From Conexibacter woesei Iso977N (GTDB lineage: Bacteria; Actinomycetota; Thermoleophilia; Solirubrobacterales; Solirubrobacteraceae): DNA of 64,000 nt. Position 1 is the stretch's first letter; each line of letters begins with the position of its first letter. Made by a program: the position numbers and the translations under genes. The notes beneath the pieces are model-generated. The model did not search any database. It had not been told where the DNA came from and saw only the letters and a program-made list of their open reading frames with translations. The stretch lies in contig NZ_AUKG01000001.1 of the NCBI RefSeq assembly GCF_000424625.1, forward strand, positions 248,001-312,000, read 5' to 3'. Below are positions 10,673 to 18,601 of this stretch, piece after piece.

Positions 10673-11995
10673 TCAGCGCGTGTCCTGGACCAGGCGGCGG
10701 AGGTGGGACAGGGCCGCTGGGCGCCGGTCGTCGTCCTCGGGCAACGCCGCCAGGAGGCGGCGGCAGGCTTCGAGGTCGTCGCGACCGGCGGCCGAGTGGA
10801 CCCAGCGGTGAAGGTGGTTCGCGCTCCCGGAGCGCAGGACGGCTTGGCGGACCCGGAAGTCCAGCGCCTCGCGCGCCTCGGCGATCAGCGGCGTCTCGGA
10901 CCGCGGCAGCAGCGGGCCGGGGTAGGCGTCGAGCAGCGCGTCGAGGCCGGAGGCGTCGTCCGCGACGCGTTCCTGCGCGGTCAGGAAGTCGGCGCGGGCG
11001 AGCGCGTCGAGGCGGTAGGGCTCGGCGAGGAGGCGGTGGCCGAGGATGCGGCGCAGGCGCGACAGCTCGGCGCGGGCGGTCACGGGCTTGCCGAAGTCGC
11101 CGTGGGTGGCGATCGCGACCTCCTCGGCGGTCATGCCCTCGGGGCGCAGCGCCAACAGCACCAACAACTCGGAGTGGCGACGGGAGAGCGTGACCGTCTC
11201 ACCACGGGACACCTCGACCTCGGCGCGGTCGCGCCCCAAAGCGCGCATTCTCAACCCGGGGCGCGGCACGGCCAGCGGGAACGCGCCGCGCAACGCGGCG
11301 TCCTCGCGCGCCGCCTCGGCGCGGGCCGCCGCCTCGCGCGCCAGCACGCCCTCGACCATCCGCGCCGCCGCGGTCACCAGCGCGAGCGAGTGCGGATGCG
11401 CCGTCTGCAACGGCCCGGACAGGTCGAGGACACCAACGACCTCGCCGGTCACCGGATCGTGCAACGGCGCGGCGCTGCACGTCCACCCGTGCACCGGCGC
11501 CGCGAAGTGCTCGGCGCTGAACACCTGCAGCGAGTGGTCGACCGCCAGCGCGGTGCCCATCGCGTTCGTCCCGGCCGCGCTCTCGCTCCAGCGCGCGCCG
11601 CGCATCAGGTTCACGCCGCTGGCCCGCTCGATCATGCGCTCGTCGCCGTCGATCCACAGCAGCGTCCCGTCGGCGTCGCACACCAGCAGGACCTGCTCGC
11701 CCTCGGCCCGGACGTCGTCGAGCAACGACCTCAACACGCCCTCGGCCGCGGCCAGCGGCGAGGACGACCAGCGCTCCCCCGCCTCGTCGCCACCGAACAT
11801 CACCGGAGCAAGGCCACCAACAACGTCGACGCCCGCCGCGCGGCAGCGCCGCCACGAGTCCACGATCACGCCGCGCAGCTCCGGCCCCGGCTCGGCGCCC
11901 TCGCCGAGCACCGCGTCGTGCGCCCGCGCCAAGGCCAGCGCGCTCCGGCGCCGATCGCCCGTCGAGGGGATCGCGACCCAGGGATTCGTCGTCAC
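10673..11995 (-). CDS. GAF-domain transcriptional regulator (AcoR N-terminal type)
   Basis: The 440-aa protein has an AcoR/GAF-type sensor (about residues 45-215) with SWRRCRAAGVDV, LLVCDADGTLLWIDGD, WSESAAGTNAMGTALA and HGWTCSAAPLHDPVTGEVVGVLDLSG. Instead of an AAA+ and Fis domain it ends with a winged-helix-like region (VTLSRRHSELLVLLAL through AELSRLRRILG). It is divergent from the aldehyde dehydrogenase at 12086 across 90 bp, an arrangement in which such proteins usually control the enzyme in response to an alcohol, aldehyde or acetoin. The GTG at 11995 is chosen; no ATG lies near. Confidence 0.85.
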   Translation of the reverse strand: MTTNPWVAIPSTGDRRRSALALARAHDAVLGEGAEPGPELRGVIVDSWRRCRAAGVDVVGGLAPVMFGGDEAGERWSSSPLAAAEGVLRSLLDDVRAEGEQVLLVCDADGTLLWIDGDERMIERASGVNLMRGARWSESAAGTNAMGTALAVDHSLQVFSAEHFAAPVHGWTCSAAPLHDPVTGEVVGVLDLSGPLQTAHPHSLALVTAAARMVEGVLAREAAARAEAAREDAALRGAFPLAVPRPGLRMRALGRDRAEVEVSRGETVTLSRRHSELLVLLALRPEGMTAEEVAIATHGDFGKPVTARAELSRLRRILGHRLLAEPYRLDALARADFLTAQERVADDASGLDALLDAYPGPLLPRSETPLIAEAREALDFRVRQAVLRSGSANHLHRWVHSAAGRDDLEACRRLLAALPEDDDRRPAALSHLRRLVQDTR

Positions 11996-12085
11996 CGCGA
12001 CACCGTTTCTACGCCCGTCGCAACCGAGTTGCAACCCCCCTGCGCGTACGTTCGCGCCAACCCCAAAGCAGCAGGAGGAGAGATC

Positions 12086-13582
12086 ATGGCGCTCGACGCC
12101 ACCATCGACCAGCACGCACGCGACTTCGTCACCCGCGAGCACCGCATGCTCATCGGCGCGGACTGGGTCCCCGCCGCATCCGGCCAGACCTTCGAGACCC
12201 TCGACCCGTCCACCGGCGACGTCCTGGCCTCGGTCCCGCGCGGTTCGAGCGAGGACATCGACCGCGCCGTCAAGACCGCGCGCGCGGCGTTCGCCCCGGA
12301 CTCCCCGTGGCGGCGCATGAGCCCCGCCGACCGCGGCCGCGTCATCCACCGCATCGGCGACCTGATCCTCGAGCACGGCGACGAGCTCGCCACGTTGGAG
12401 ACGCTCGACAACGGCAAGCCGCTGGCCGTCGCCAAGGCCGCCGACGTCCCGCTCGCCGCCGACCTGTTCCACTACATGTCGGGCTGGACCAACAAGCACG
12501 GCGGGTCGACGCTGCAGATCTCCGTGCCCTACATGCCGGGCGCCGAGTGGCATGCCTACACGCTGCACGATCCCGTCGGCGTCGTCGGCCAGATCATCCC
12601 GTGGAACTTCCCGCTGCTGATGGCCTGCTGGAAGCTCGGCCCCGCGCTGGCGTGCGGCTGCACGGTCGTCCTCAAGCCCGCCGAGCAGACGCCGCTGTCC
12701 GCCCTCCGGCTCGGCGAGATCTGCCTCGAGGCCGGCGTCCCGCCCGGCGTCGTCAACGTCGTGACCGGCTACGGCGAGGAGACCGGCGCGCCGCTGGCCG
12801 CCCATCCGGACGTCGACAAGGTCGCGTTCACCGGCTCGACCGAGGTCGGCCGGCTGATCCTGCAGGCCGCGGCCGGCAACCTCAAGAAGGTCTCGCTGGA
12901 GCTCGGCGGCAAGTCGCCGAACGTCGTCTACGCCGACGCCGACCTGGAGACCGCGATCCCCGGCGCCGCCAACGCGATCTTCTTCAACCACGGCCAGTGC
13001 TGCGCGGCCGGCTCGCGGCTGTTCGTCGAGGAGTCGATCTACGACGACGTCGTCTCCGGCGTCGCCGACCACGCCAGGTCGATCCAGGTCGGCCCGGGCC
13101 TGGACCCGGCGACGCAGATGGGCCCGCTCGTCTCCCAGGAGCAGCTGGACCGCGTCTGCGGCTTCCTGGCCTCCGGCGAGACCGAGGGCGCCGAGACCGT
13201 CACCGGCGGCAAACGCCACGGCGACCGCGGCTACTTCGTCGAGCCGACGGTCCTGGCGGGCACGAACCCGCAGATGAAGGTCGAGGCCGAGGAGATCTTC
13301 GGCCCGGTCGTGACCGTGCGGCCGTTCGAGAAGGGCGGCCTGCCGCCGGACGCCAACGCGACGTCGTACGGGCTGGCCTCCGGCGTCTGGACGAAGGACC
13401 TCGCGAAGGCCCACCGCACCGCCAGGGCGCTGCGTGCGGGCACGGTGTGGATCAACTGCTACAACGTGTTCGACGCGGCGCTGCCGTTCGGCGGCTACAA
13501 GGAATCCGGGTGGGGCCGCGAGATGGGCGCCGAGGCGCTCGAGCTCTACACCGAGGTGAAGTCGGTGGTCACGCTCCTCTGA
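12086..13582 (+). CDS. NAD(P)-dependent aldehyde dehydrogenase
   Basis: The 498-aa enzyme oxidises an aldehyde to its acid. The ALDH core is complete: IIPWNFP (170-176), the cofactor loop FTGSTEVG (248-255), the general base Glu272 in LELGGKSPN, the catalytic Cys in NHGQCCAAGSR (Cys305/306), EEIFGPVV, and PFGGYKESGWGRE near the end. The paired Cys and the overall pattern match acetaldehyde/aliphatic ALDHs of the class usually found beside AcoR-like regulators, as here. The start is certain: AGGAGGAG lies at 12073-12080, five bases before the ATG. Confidence 0.95.
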   Translation: MALDATIDQHARDFVTREHRMLIGADWVPAASGQTFETLDPSTGDVLASVPRGSSEDIDRAVKTARAAFAPDSPWRRMSPADRGRVIHRIGDLILEHGDELATLETLDNGKPLAVAKAADVPLAADLFHYMSGWTNKHGGSTLQISVPYMPGAEWHAYTLHDPVGVVGQIIPWNFPLLMACWKLGPALACGCTVVLKPAEQTPLSALRLGEICLEAGVPPGVVNVVTGYGEETGAPLAAHPDVDKVAFTGSTEVGRLILQAAAGNLKKVSLELGGKSPNVVYADADLETAIPGAANAIFFNHGQCCAAGSRLFVEESIYDDVVSGVADHARSIQVGPGLDPATQMGPLVSQEQLDRVCGFLASGETEGAETVTGGKRHGDRGYFVEPTVLAGTNPQMKVEAEEIFGPVVTVRPFEKGGLPPDANATSYGLASGVWTKDLAKAHRTARALRAGTVWINCYNVFDAALPFGGYKESGWGREMGAEALELYTEVKSVVTLL

Positions 13583-13625
13583 CCCCCCGCTCGGCCGGGC
13601 GTCGCGGGTAGTCTCGTGGCCCGCG

Positions 13626-14417
13626 ATGCCCGGCCATCCCCTCCTCCCCACGATGCTGCTCCTGCGGCGCTTCGAGGAGCGCGCGCTGGAGCTGCACGGC
13701 GGCGGCGAGATCGCGGGGTTCCTGCACTCGTGCCGCGGCGAGGAGGCGGTGATCGCCGGCGCGGCGTCGGTGCTCGACGACGGCGACGCGGTGCTGACGA
13801 CGTTCCGGGCGGTCCCGTGGGTGCTCGCGCGCGGCGGGCCGGCGGAGCCGGTGATGGCGGAGCTGCTGGGGCGCGTCGACGGGTGCTCCGGCGGGCGCGG
13901 TGGCGCGACCCATGTGCATGATGTCGCTCACGGCGTGCTCGGCGGCTGGGGCATCCCGGGCGGGCACGCGCCGGTCGCCGCGGGCGTGGCGCTGAGCGGG
14001 CGGCTCGCGCTGTGCCAGATGACGGCGGGCGCGACCGCGCAGGGCGTCGTGGGCGAGACGCTGGCGCTGGCCGCCATGTGGGAGCTGCCGGTGGTGTTCC
14101 TGGTGACGCGCGACGTCGCCGCGCCCGGCCCGCCGCCGGCCCGGACCGAGCTGTTCGAGCGCAGCGCGGCGGCGGGCGTCGCGGGGCTGCGCTGCGACGG
14201 GATGGACGCCGGCGCGGTCGCGCGCGTCGTCGGCGAGGCGGTCGCGCGGGTGCGCGCGGAGCGGCGGCCGCTGCTGGTCGAGGCGCTGATCCGGCGGTCG
14301 GTCGATGTTGTAGGACAAGATCCGGAGCCGGAGCTGGAGGCGGAGGTCGCCAGGGTGATCGACGCCGCCGTCGCGTTCGCGCGCGCCTCCCCGGAACCGC
14401 TGGCGAGCGCGCTGTGA
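13626..14417 (+). CDS. divergent 2-oxoacid dehydrogenase E1-alpha-like protein lacking the ThDP motif
   Basis: Overall similarity to PDH/acetoin dehydrogenase E1-alpha is clear: RRFEERALELHGGGEIAGFLHSCRGEEA, then LLGRVDGCSGGRGGATHVHD, GVLGGWGIPGGHAPVAAG and LAAMWELPVVFLV. The cofactor site, however, is degraded. The family segment GDGAANQG reads TAGATAQG here (residues 133-140), so the Mg2+ ligand Asp is Ala134 and the Asn is Ala138. The usual YRxHxH is FRAVPW (60-65). At 263 aa it is about 60-80 residues shorter than normal. It is coupled to the E1-beta-like gene by a GTGA overlap. It may be structural, bind another ligand, or be decaying. Confidence 0.82.
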   Translation: MPGHPLLPTMLLLRRFEERALELHGGGEIAGFLHSCRGEEAVIAGAASVLDDGDAVLTTFRAVPWVLARGGPAEPVMAELLGRVDGCSGGRGGATHVHDVAHGVLGGWGIPGGHAPVAAGVALSGRLALCQMTAGATAQGVVGETLALAAMWELPVVFLVTRDVAAPGPPPARTELFERSAAAGVAGLRCDGMDAGAVARVVGEAVARVRAERRPLLVEALIRRSVDVVGQDPEPELEAEVARVIDAAVAFARASPEPLASAL

Positions 14418-15748
14418 GCGTCACCTACCGGGAGGCGCTCGGCCGCGCGCTGCGCGATGCGATGACCGCCGACGAGCGCGTGCTGTTGCTCGGCCAGGAC
14501 ATCGGCGCACACGGCGGCGCCTATGGCGTGACGGCCGGGTTGTTGGAGGCCTTCGGCCCGGAGCGTGTCCGGGATGCGCCGAGCGCGGAGGCGGCGCTGG
14601 TCGGGCTCGGGATCGGCGCGGCGCTGGCCGGGCTGCGCCCGGTGGTCGAGATCACGACCGCCGCGTTCCTGCCGCTGGCCTTCGACCAGGTCGTCCATCA
14701 ACTTGCGGCCGCCGGGCCGATGAGCGGCGGCGCGCTGCGGGCGCCGCTCGTCCTGCGCGTGCCGCAGGGCGCGGGCGCGCGGCTGGGGCCAGTGCATTCC
14801 GCCAACGTCGAAGGGCTGCTGCACCACGTCCCGGGGCTGCGCGTGCTGGCGCCCGCGAGCGTCGCCGACGCCTACGGGATGCTGCGCTGGGCGGCAACCG
14901 AGACCGACGAGCCGACGGTCGTCCTGGAGCATGTGCAGTTGTACAACTCGACGGGCGAGCATGTTGGTGTGGTCGATGACGTCGCGCGCGCGGCGGTCCG
15001 GCGCGCGGGCGGCGACGTGACGCTGATCGCCGCGTCGCGGATGGTCGGCGAGGCGCTCGCGGCCGCTGCCGTGTTGGCGGACGAGCACGGCGTCGAGGCG
15101 ACGGTGGTGGACCTCCGCACGCTGCGCCCGCTGGACCTGGAGACCGTCGCGACCGCGGTCCGGGGCGCGAACGGCCGCGCGGTGATCGCCGAGGAGGGCT
15201 GGCCGCACGGCGGCGTCGGCGCGACGCTGGCCGCCGCGCTGGGCGGGCGCGTCGTCCGGGTCAGCGGCGCGGACCGGCACGTGCCGTACGCCGCGACGCT
15301 GGAGGCGGCTGCGCTGCCGGACGCCGGGGCGATCGTGGCGGCGGCGCTCCCGCTCGCGCAGGTCCGCGACCGCCGCGCGCTGGGCGCACCCGACCACACC
15401 ATGTCGATCGAGGTCGCGCTGGCGTCGTTGGACCGGGGCTCGCCGATCGCCGACCAGGTGGCCGCCCGTTGCGCCGACCTGCTCAGCGGCTTCGGCGAAT
15501 GCGCGATCGTCGCGCCGGAGGAACCGCTCGTGCTCCTCGGCGAGAACCGCCGGGCGAGCGCGCGCCGCCCCGCGCTGACGCTGACCCTCGGCCCCGTGAT
15601 CGCCCGACCGTCGGCCCGCGACGGCGCCGTGACCGTCCACCGCTTCGCCACGCTGACGCTCGCGCTCGCCTCCGGGCTGGCGTCGGCCGGCGACGCCACC
15701 GAGCTGCTCGCCGCGCTGCGCGAGCGCCTCGCCGCGCCCGCCGAGTAG
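14414..15748 (+). CDS. E1-beta-like protein with a degenerate E2 C-terminal tail
   Basis: Residues 1-325 resemble E1-beta: TYREALGRALRDAM, Glu59 in DAPSAEAALVG, FLPLAFDQVVHQ, His128 in VHSANVEGLLHHVPGLRVLAP, and AVIAEEGWPHGGVGATLAA. From about 335 to 444 the protein continues as what looks like the end of an E2 acyltransferase (CAIVAPEEPLVLLGENR, then LTLALASGLASAGDATELLAALRERLAAP). The catalytic HRxxDG of E2 is missing: the equivalent stretch is ALASGLASAGD. A lipoyl domain is absent. Together with the cofactor-less E1-alpha this suggests a complex that is non-catalytic in the usual sense. Confidence 0.82.
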   Translation: MSVTYREALGRALRDAMTADERVLLLGQDIGAHGGAYGVTAGLLEAFGPERVRDAPSAEAALVGLGIGAALAGLRPVVEITTAAFLPLAFDQVVHQLAAAGPMSGGALRAPLVLRVPQGAGARLGPVHSANVEGLLHHVPGLRVLAPASVADAYGMLRWAATETDEPTVVLEHVQLYNSTGEHVGVVDDVARAAVRRAGGDVTLIAASRMVGEALAAAAVLADEHGVEATVVDLRTLRPLDLETVATAVRGANGRAVIAEEGWPHGGVGATLAAALGGRVVRVSGADRHVPYAATLEAAALPDAGAIVAAALPLAQVRDRRALGAPDHTMSIEVALASLDRGSPIADQVAARCADLLSGFGECAIVAPEEPLVLLGENRRASARRPALTLTLGPVIARPSARDGAVTVHRFATLTLALASGLASAGDATELLAALRERLAAPAE

Positions 15749-15762
15749 CCGCGTCGGGAGCG

Positions 15763-15780
15763 GCTCCGCGGCCGCGGAGC
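15763..15780. terminator. 18-bp palindrome between converging genes
   Basis: GCTCCGCGGCCGCGGAGC is a perfect palindrome 15 bp after the E1-beta-like stop and 29 bp before the end of the converging gene. It could act as a hairpin terminator for either strand, but no T-run follows. Confidence 0.4.
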
Positions 15781-15808
15781 GCTGCGCGTCCGGCGCGGCG
15801 GAGTAGTG

Positions 15809-16597
15809 CTACTTCTTGGGGGCGGAGCCGAGGCCGCCGAGGATGCCGCCGACGGCTTGGCCGACGCCGGTGACGGTCTGGCCGATGGCGTCACCGGCGG
15901 CGGTGACGGTGCCCGCGGCGGCCGGGGAGACGGGCTGGAGGGCCTGGCCCGCGGCTGCGGTGGTGTTGCTGACGGCTTGGCCGGCGGCCTGGGTCGTCCC
16001 GGCGACGGCCTGGCCGGCGGTCGCGGTGATCGTCGTCGCGACCGGAGGGGCGGTCGGCGTCGTCGGGGTCGAAGGCGTGGAGGGTGTCGAGGGGGTCGTC
16101 GTCGCCGGCGTGCTCGGGGTGGGCGCGGCGGCGGTGCTCGACGAGGACGACGGCGCGTCGTCGGTCGCGCGGGGCGACGCGGTCGTGTCGGCGGGGCCGT
16201 TGCTCGCGGCCGGCGCGTTGGACGGTGCGCCGGCCGGAGCGGTGGGCGCGTGGTCGCCGGACCTGCTGGGCGACGGCGCGGTGTGGGACGAAGCGTGATG
16301 GCGCGCGGTCCGGCGCGTCGGGACGGCGTGGCGCGATGTGACCGGCACCGCCGGCAGCGTCGACACGCTCGCCGCGGCCGCCTCAGCCCCGACCGCGGCA
16401 GTGCGCGTCCTGGCGACGCTGCTCGCGCCGCCGGAGTCCTGGGCCAGCTCGGTCGCGCCCGCGCCCACAGGCACGCGCATCCCGGGCCAGCCGTGGAAGG
16501 CCATGCCCGCGGAGACCAGGGCGAGGATGATCCCGCCCGCGGCGATGATGGAGCCCGAAGCCCCAGCCGCCGCAGCAAAAGCCCGCAAGAAGCGCAT
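15809..16597 (-). CDS. low-complexity Ala/Thr/Pro/Ser-rich membrane-anchored protein
   Basis: The 262-aa protein has one N-terminal membrane segment (IIAAGGIILALVSAGMAF, about residues 16-34). A region almost wholly of Ala, Thr, Ser and Pro follows, with repeats such as STPSTPSTPTTP and, near the end, AGQAV/AGQAL units (AGQAVAG, AGQAVSN, AGQALQP) and a Gly-rich finish. It is probably an extracytoplasmic linker or surface protein; no enzymatic motif is present. The reading frame is supported by position (converging with E1-beta, no competing gene) more than by homology. Confidence 0.6.
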   Translation of the reverse strand: MRFLRAFAAAAGASGSIIAAGGIILALVSAGMAFHGWPGMRVPVGAGATELAQDSGGASSVARTRTAAVGAEAAAASVSTLPAVPVTSRHAVPTRRTARHHASSHTAPSPSRSGDHAPTAPAGAPSNAPAASNGPADTTASPRATDDAPSSSSSTAAAPTPSTPATTTPSTPSTPSTPTTPTAPPVATTITATAGQAVAGTTQAAGQAVSNTTAAAGQALQPVSPAAAGTVTAAGDAIGQTVTGVGQAVGGILGGLGSAPKK

Positions 16598-16658
16598 CCG
16601 GGGGACCCATCGGCCGTAACGTTCGGGGCCTAAAGGTCAGTGGGCTGACAGGCGCGGA

Positions 16659-17309
16659 TCAGCCGCCGATGCGGCCCGGGTTGTCGGCGCCGGCGATCGT
16701 CGCGTTCGGCCGCTGATCCGGGTCGACCGTCTTGATCGGCACGGGCTCGTCCATCCGCACGATCACGCAGAAGTCCCTCGTCGGGTTCGGCCCCGACCAG
16801 CAGGTCCGGAAGACGTCCGGCGCCGGCCGCCACGTGTCCTCGCCATGCAGCGGCAGGTAGCGCGCGGGCGCGCGGTGGGCGGCGAACACCCGCGCCGCGC
16901 CGACGGCCCGCGCGGCGACGCGGTCGCTGTCGCGCAGCGCGCCGTGGTGCGCGAGCCCGCCGATCAGCAGCAGCGCGCACAGCGCGGCGATCCCGAACGC
17001 GCCCGCTCGGTCGGCGGCGATCTCGCGCGGCAGGTCCGGGCGCCGGATCCTGATCGCCAACACGCCGACCCGTGGCGCGACCGCGATGACGATGACGTTC
17101 AGGAGCCCCGCCGCGATCAACGACCCCCACAACGACGAGCGCCCGCCCGCGAACGGCAGCCGCGCCAAGATGATGGTGTCGGCGATCACCAGGACCGCGA
17201 ACGTCGGCCACATCCACGCGCCGCTCAGCCGCCAGCGCAGGCGTGCGCGCCAGACGGCGAACCCCTCGCGCTGCTCGGCGGCCTTGGACACGGTCTCCGA
17301 GTGTGCCAC
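16659..17309 (-). CDS. membrane protein of unknown function
   Basis: The 216-aa product has three hydrophobic segments (MWPTFAVLVIADTIIL, WGSLIAAGLLNVIVIAVAP and GAFGIAALCALLLIGGLA). A soluble C-terminal part follows that contains two Cys (FRTCWSGPNPTRDFCVIV), which may form a disulfide outside the cell. I do not recognise the family. The GTG at 17309 (AHSETVSKAAEQ) is chosen because the longer upstream frame overlaps the lipB promoter and start. It is divergent from lipB with 19 bp between the starts. Confidence 0.65.
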   Translation of the reverse strand: MAHSETVSKAAEQREGFAVWRARLRWRLSGAWMWPTFAVLVIADTIILARLPFAGGRSSLWGSLIAAGLLNVIVIAVAPRVGVLAIRIRRPDLPREIAADRAGAFGIAALCALLLIGGLAHHGALRDSDRVAARAVGAARVFAAHRAPARYLPLHGEDTWRPAPDVFRTCWSGPNPTRDFCVIVRMDEPVPIKTVDPDQRPNATIAGADNPGRIGG

Positions 17310-17315
17310 GCGACG

Positions 17316-17321
17316 TACACT
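17316..17321 (+). promoter_or_regulatory. -10 element for a leaderless lipB transcript
   Basis: TACACT ends 7 nt before the lipB GTG at 17329, putting the transcription start at the start codon. It lies inside the short divergent gap shared with the leftward membrane-protein gene. Confidence 0.45.
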
Positions 17322-17328
17322 GGACGTC

Positions 17329-18051
17329 GTGGATCTCTGGACCGTGCAGCTTCCCGGCCACGTCCCGTACGACGAGGCCCTCGACCTCCAGCGCCGCGTG
17401 CGCGCCGCGCGCCAGGCCGGGACGATCCCGGACACCGTGCTCACGCTCGAGCACGCGCCGGTCTACACGCGCGGCCGGCGCTCCGATCCGGCCGAGCTGC
17501 CGTTCGGCGACGCCTGGTACGCCGAGCGCGGGATCGACGTCGTCGACACCGACCGCGGCGGCAAGGTCACCTACCACGGCCCGGGCCAGCTGGTCGCCTA
17601 CCCGATCGTCGCCGTCGACGACGTCATGGCGTTCGTGCAGCGCCTCGAGGACGTCATGGTCGACGCGCTGCGCGAGGAGGGCCTCGACGCCCGCGGGCGC
17701 GCGCACGAGGGCCGCGACTTCACCGGCGTGTGGGTCGGCGACCGCAAGGTCGGCTCGATCGGCCTGCACATCTCCCACGGCGTGACGATGCACGGGTTGT
17801 CCATCAACATCGATGGCGACCTGGAGCCGTTCACCTGGATCGTCCCGTGCGGCCTGGGCGGCGTCGCGATGACGTCGATCGAGCGCGAGAACGGCCGCGC
17901 CGGCCGCATGAAGTGCGTGCGCGCGCGGGTCGCCCACGGGCTGGCCGACGCACTCGGCCACCGCCAGCGGATCGTCACCCCGCAGGCGCTGGAGCGCGCG
18001 CTGGCCGCCGTGCCGGCGGGCGCGGGCGCCGCGCTCTCGACATCCGGCTGA
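17329..18051 (+). CDS. lipB: octanoyl-ACP:protein N-octanoyltransferase
   Basis: LipB moves octanoate from acyl carrier protein to lipoyl domains. The 240-aa protein has the family signature RGGKVTYHGPGQ (77-88), the catalytic Lys140 in GDRKVGSIGLH and the acyl-accepting Cys174 in VPCGLGG. Two genes downstream lies lipA, so the two steps of lipoate synthesis are grouped here and supply the cofactor used with the E3 at 8129. The GTG start is placed at 17329 by family length and by the promoter. Confidence 0.95.
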   Translation: MDLWTVQLPGHVPYDEALDLQRRVRAARQAGTIPDTVLTLEHAPVYTRGRRSDPAELPFGDAWYAERGIDVVDTDRGGKVTYHGPGQLVAYPIVAVDDVMAFVQRLEDVMVDALREEGLDARGRAHEGRDFTGVWVGDRKVGSIGLHISHGVTMHGLSINIDGDLEPFTWIVPCGLGGVAMTSIERENGRAGRMKCVRARVAHGLADALGHRQRIVTPQALERALAAVPAGAGAALSTSG

Positions 18052-18106
18052 TCCCCCCGGTCGAGGGATCAAGCGCGCGGCGCGGCGCGCCGACCTCAGG
18101 AAGGCC

Positions 18107-18589
18107 ATGGACGGCACGCTTCGCATCCTCCTCGTCATCGTCGCGGCGACCCTGCCCGCGGCCCTGATCCACGAGCTCGGCCGCGCCGCCGCCGCGCTGC
18201 TGCTGACGAAGGGGCGCGTGATCGTCCTGCTCGGCAGCGGCCGCCCGCTGGCGTCCGTCCGGATCGGCAGGCGCCTGCTGCTGGCGCCGACCGCGCGGCT
18301 GCTGCTCGACGGCGAGTGCCTGCACGAGCCGACCACCTCTCCGCGCCGCGCGACCGTGATCCTGCTCGCGGGCCCGCTGGCCGGCGACGTCGTCTTCCTC
18401 GCCGCGGCCGCGCTGGCCGCGACCTGGCAGGGCGGCGTGCTGCAGCACCCGACGCTCCAGCTCGCGCTCTTCACCTTCGCGCTGGTCGCCCTGACCCGCG
18501 CCTCCGCAGACCTCATCCGCGCCCACGGCCACCGCCCCGGCCTCGTCGCCGCACCCGCCGCCGGCAAGCCGGTCCCGGCCGCTCGATAG
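18107..18589 (+). CDS. small membrane protein resembling an M50 metalloprotease with a broken HExxH
   Basis: The 160-aa product starts MDGTLRILLVIVAATLPAALIHELGRAAAALLL, which looks like the first membrane helix of a site-2 (M50) protease. The HExxH zinc motif is HELGR (residues 22-26), so the second His is lost. Two further hydrophobic segments follow (TVILLAGPLAGDVVFLAAAAL and LQLALFTFALVAL). Without the second ligand it is unlikely to be an active zinc protease. AGGAAGG lies eight or so bases before the ATG. It sits between lipB and lipA. Confidence 0.7.
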   Translation: MDGTLRILLVIVAATLPAALIHELGRAAAALLLTKGRVIVLLGSGRPLASVRIGRRLLLAPTARLLLDGECLHEPTTSPRRATVILLAGPLAGDVVFLAAAALAATWQGGVLQHPTLQLALFTFALVALTRASADLIRAHGHRPGLVAAPAAGKPVPAAR

Positions 18590-18601
18590 CCTAGGGCGGC
18601 G

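Noticed and set aside
10673-13651. A 992-codon leftward frame
   Set aside because: Beyond 11995 it runs antisense to the aldehyde dehydrogenase gene and has no domain; the real gene is the part up to the GTG at 11995.
13626-14417. E1-alpha-like gene called as a pseudogene
   Set aside because: The frame is intact, coupled to its partner and uses normal codons; only the cofactor motif is altered.
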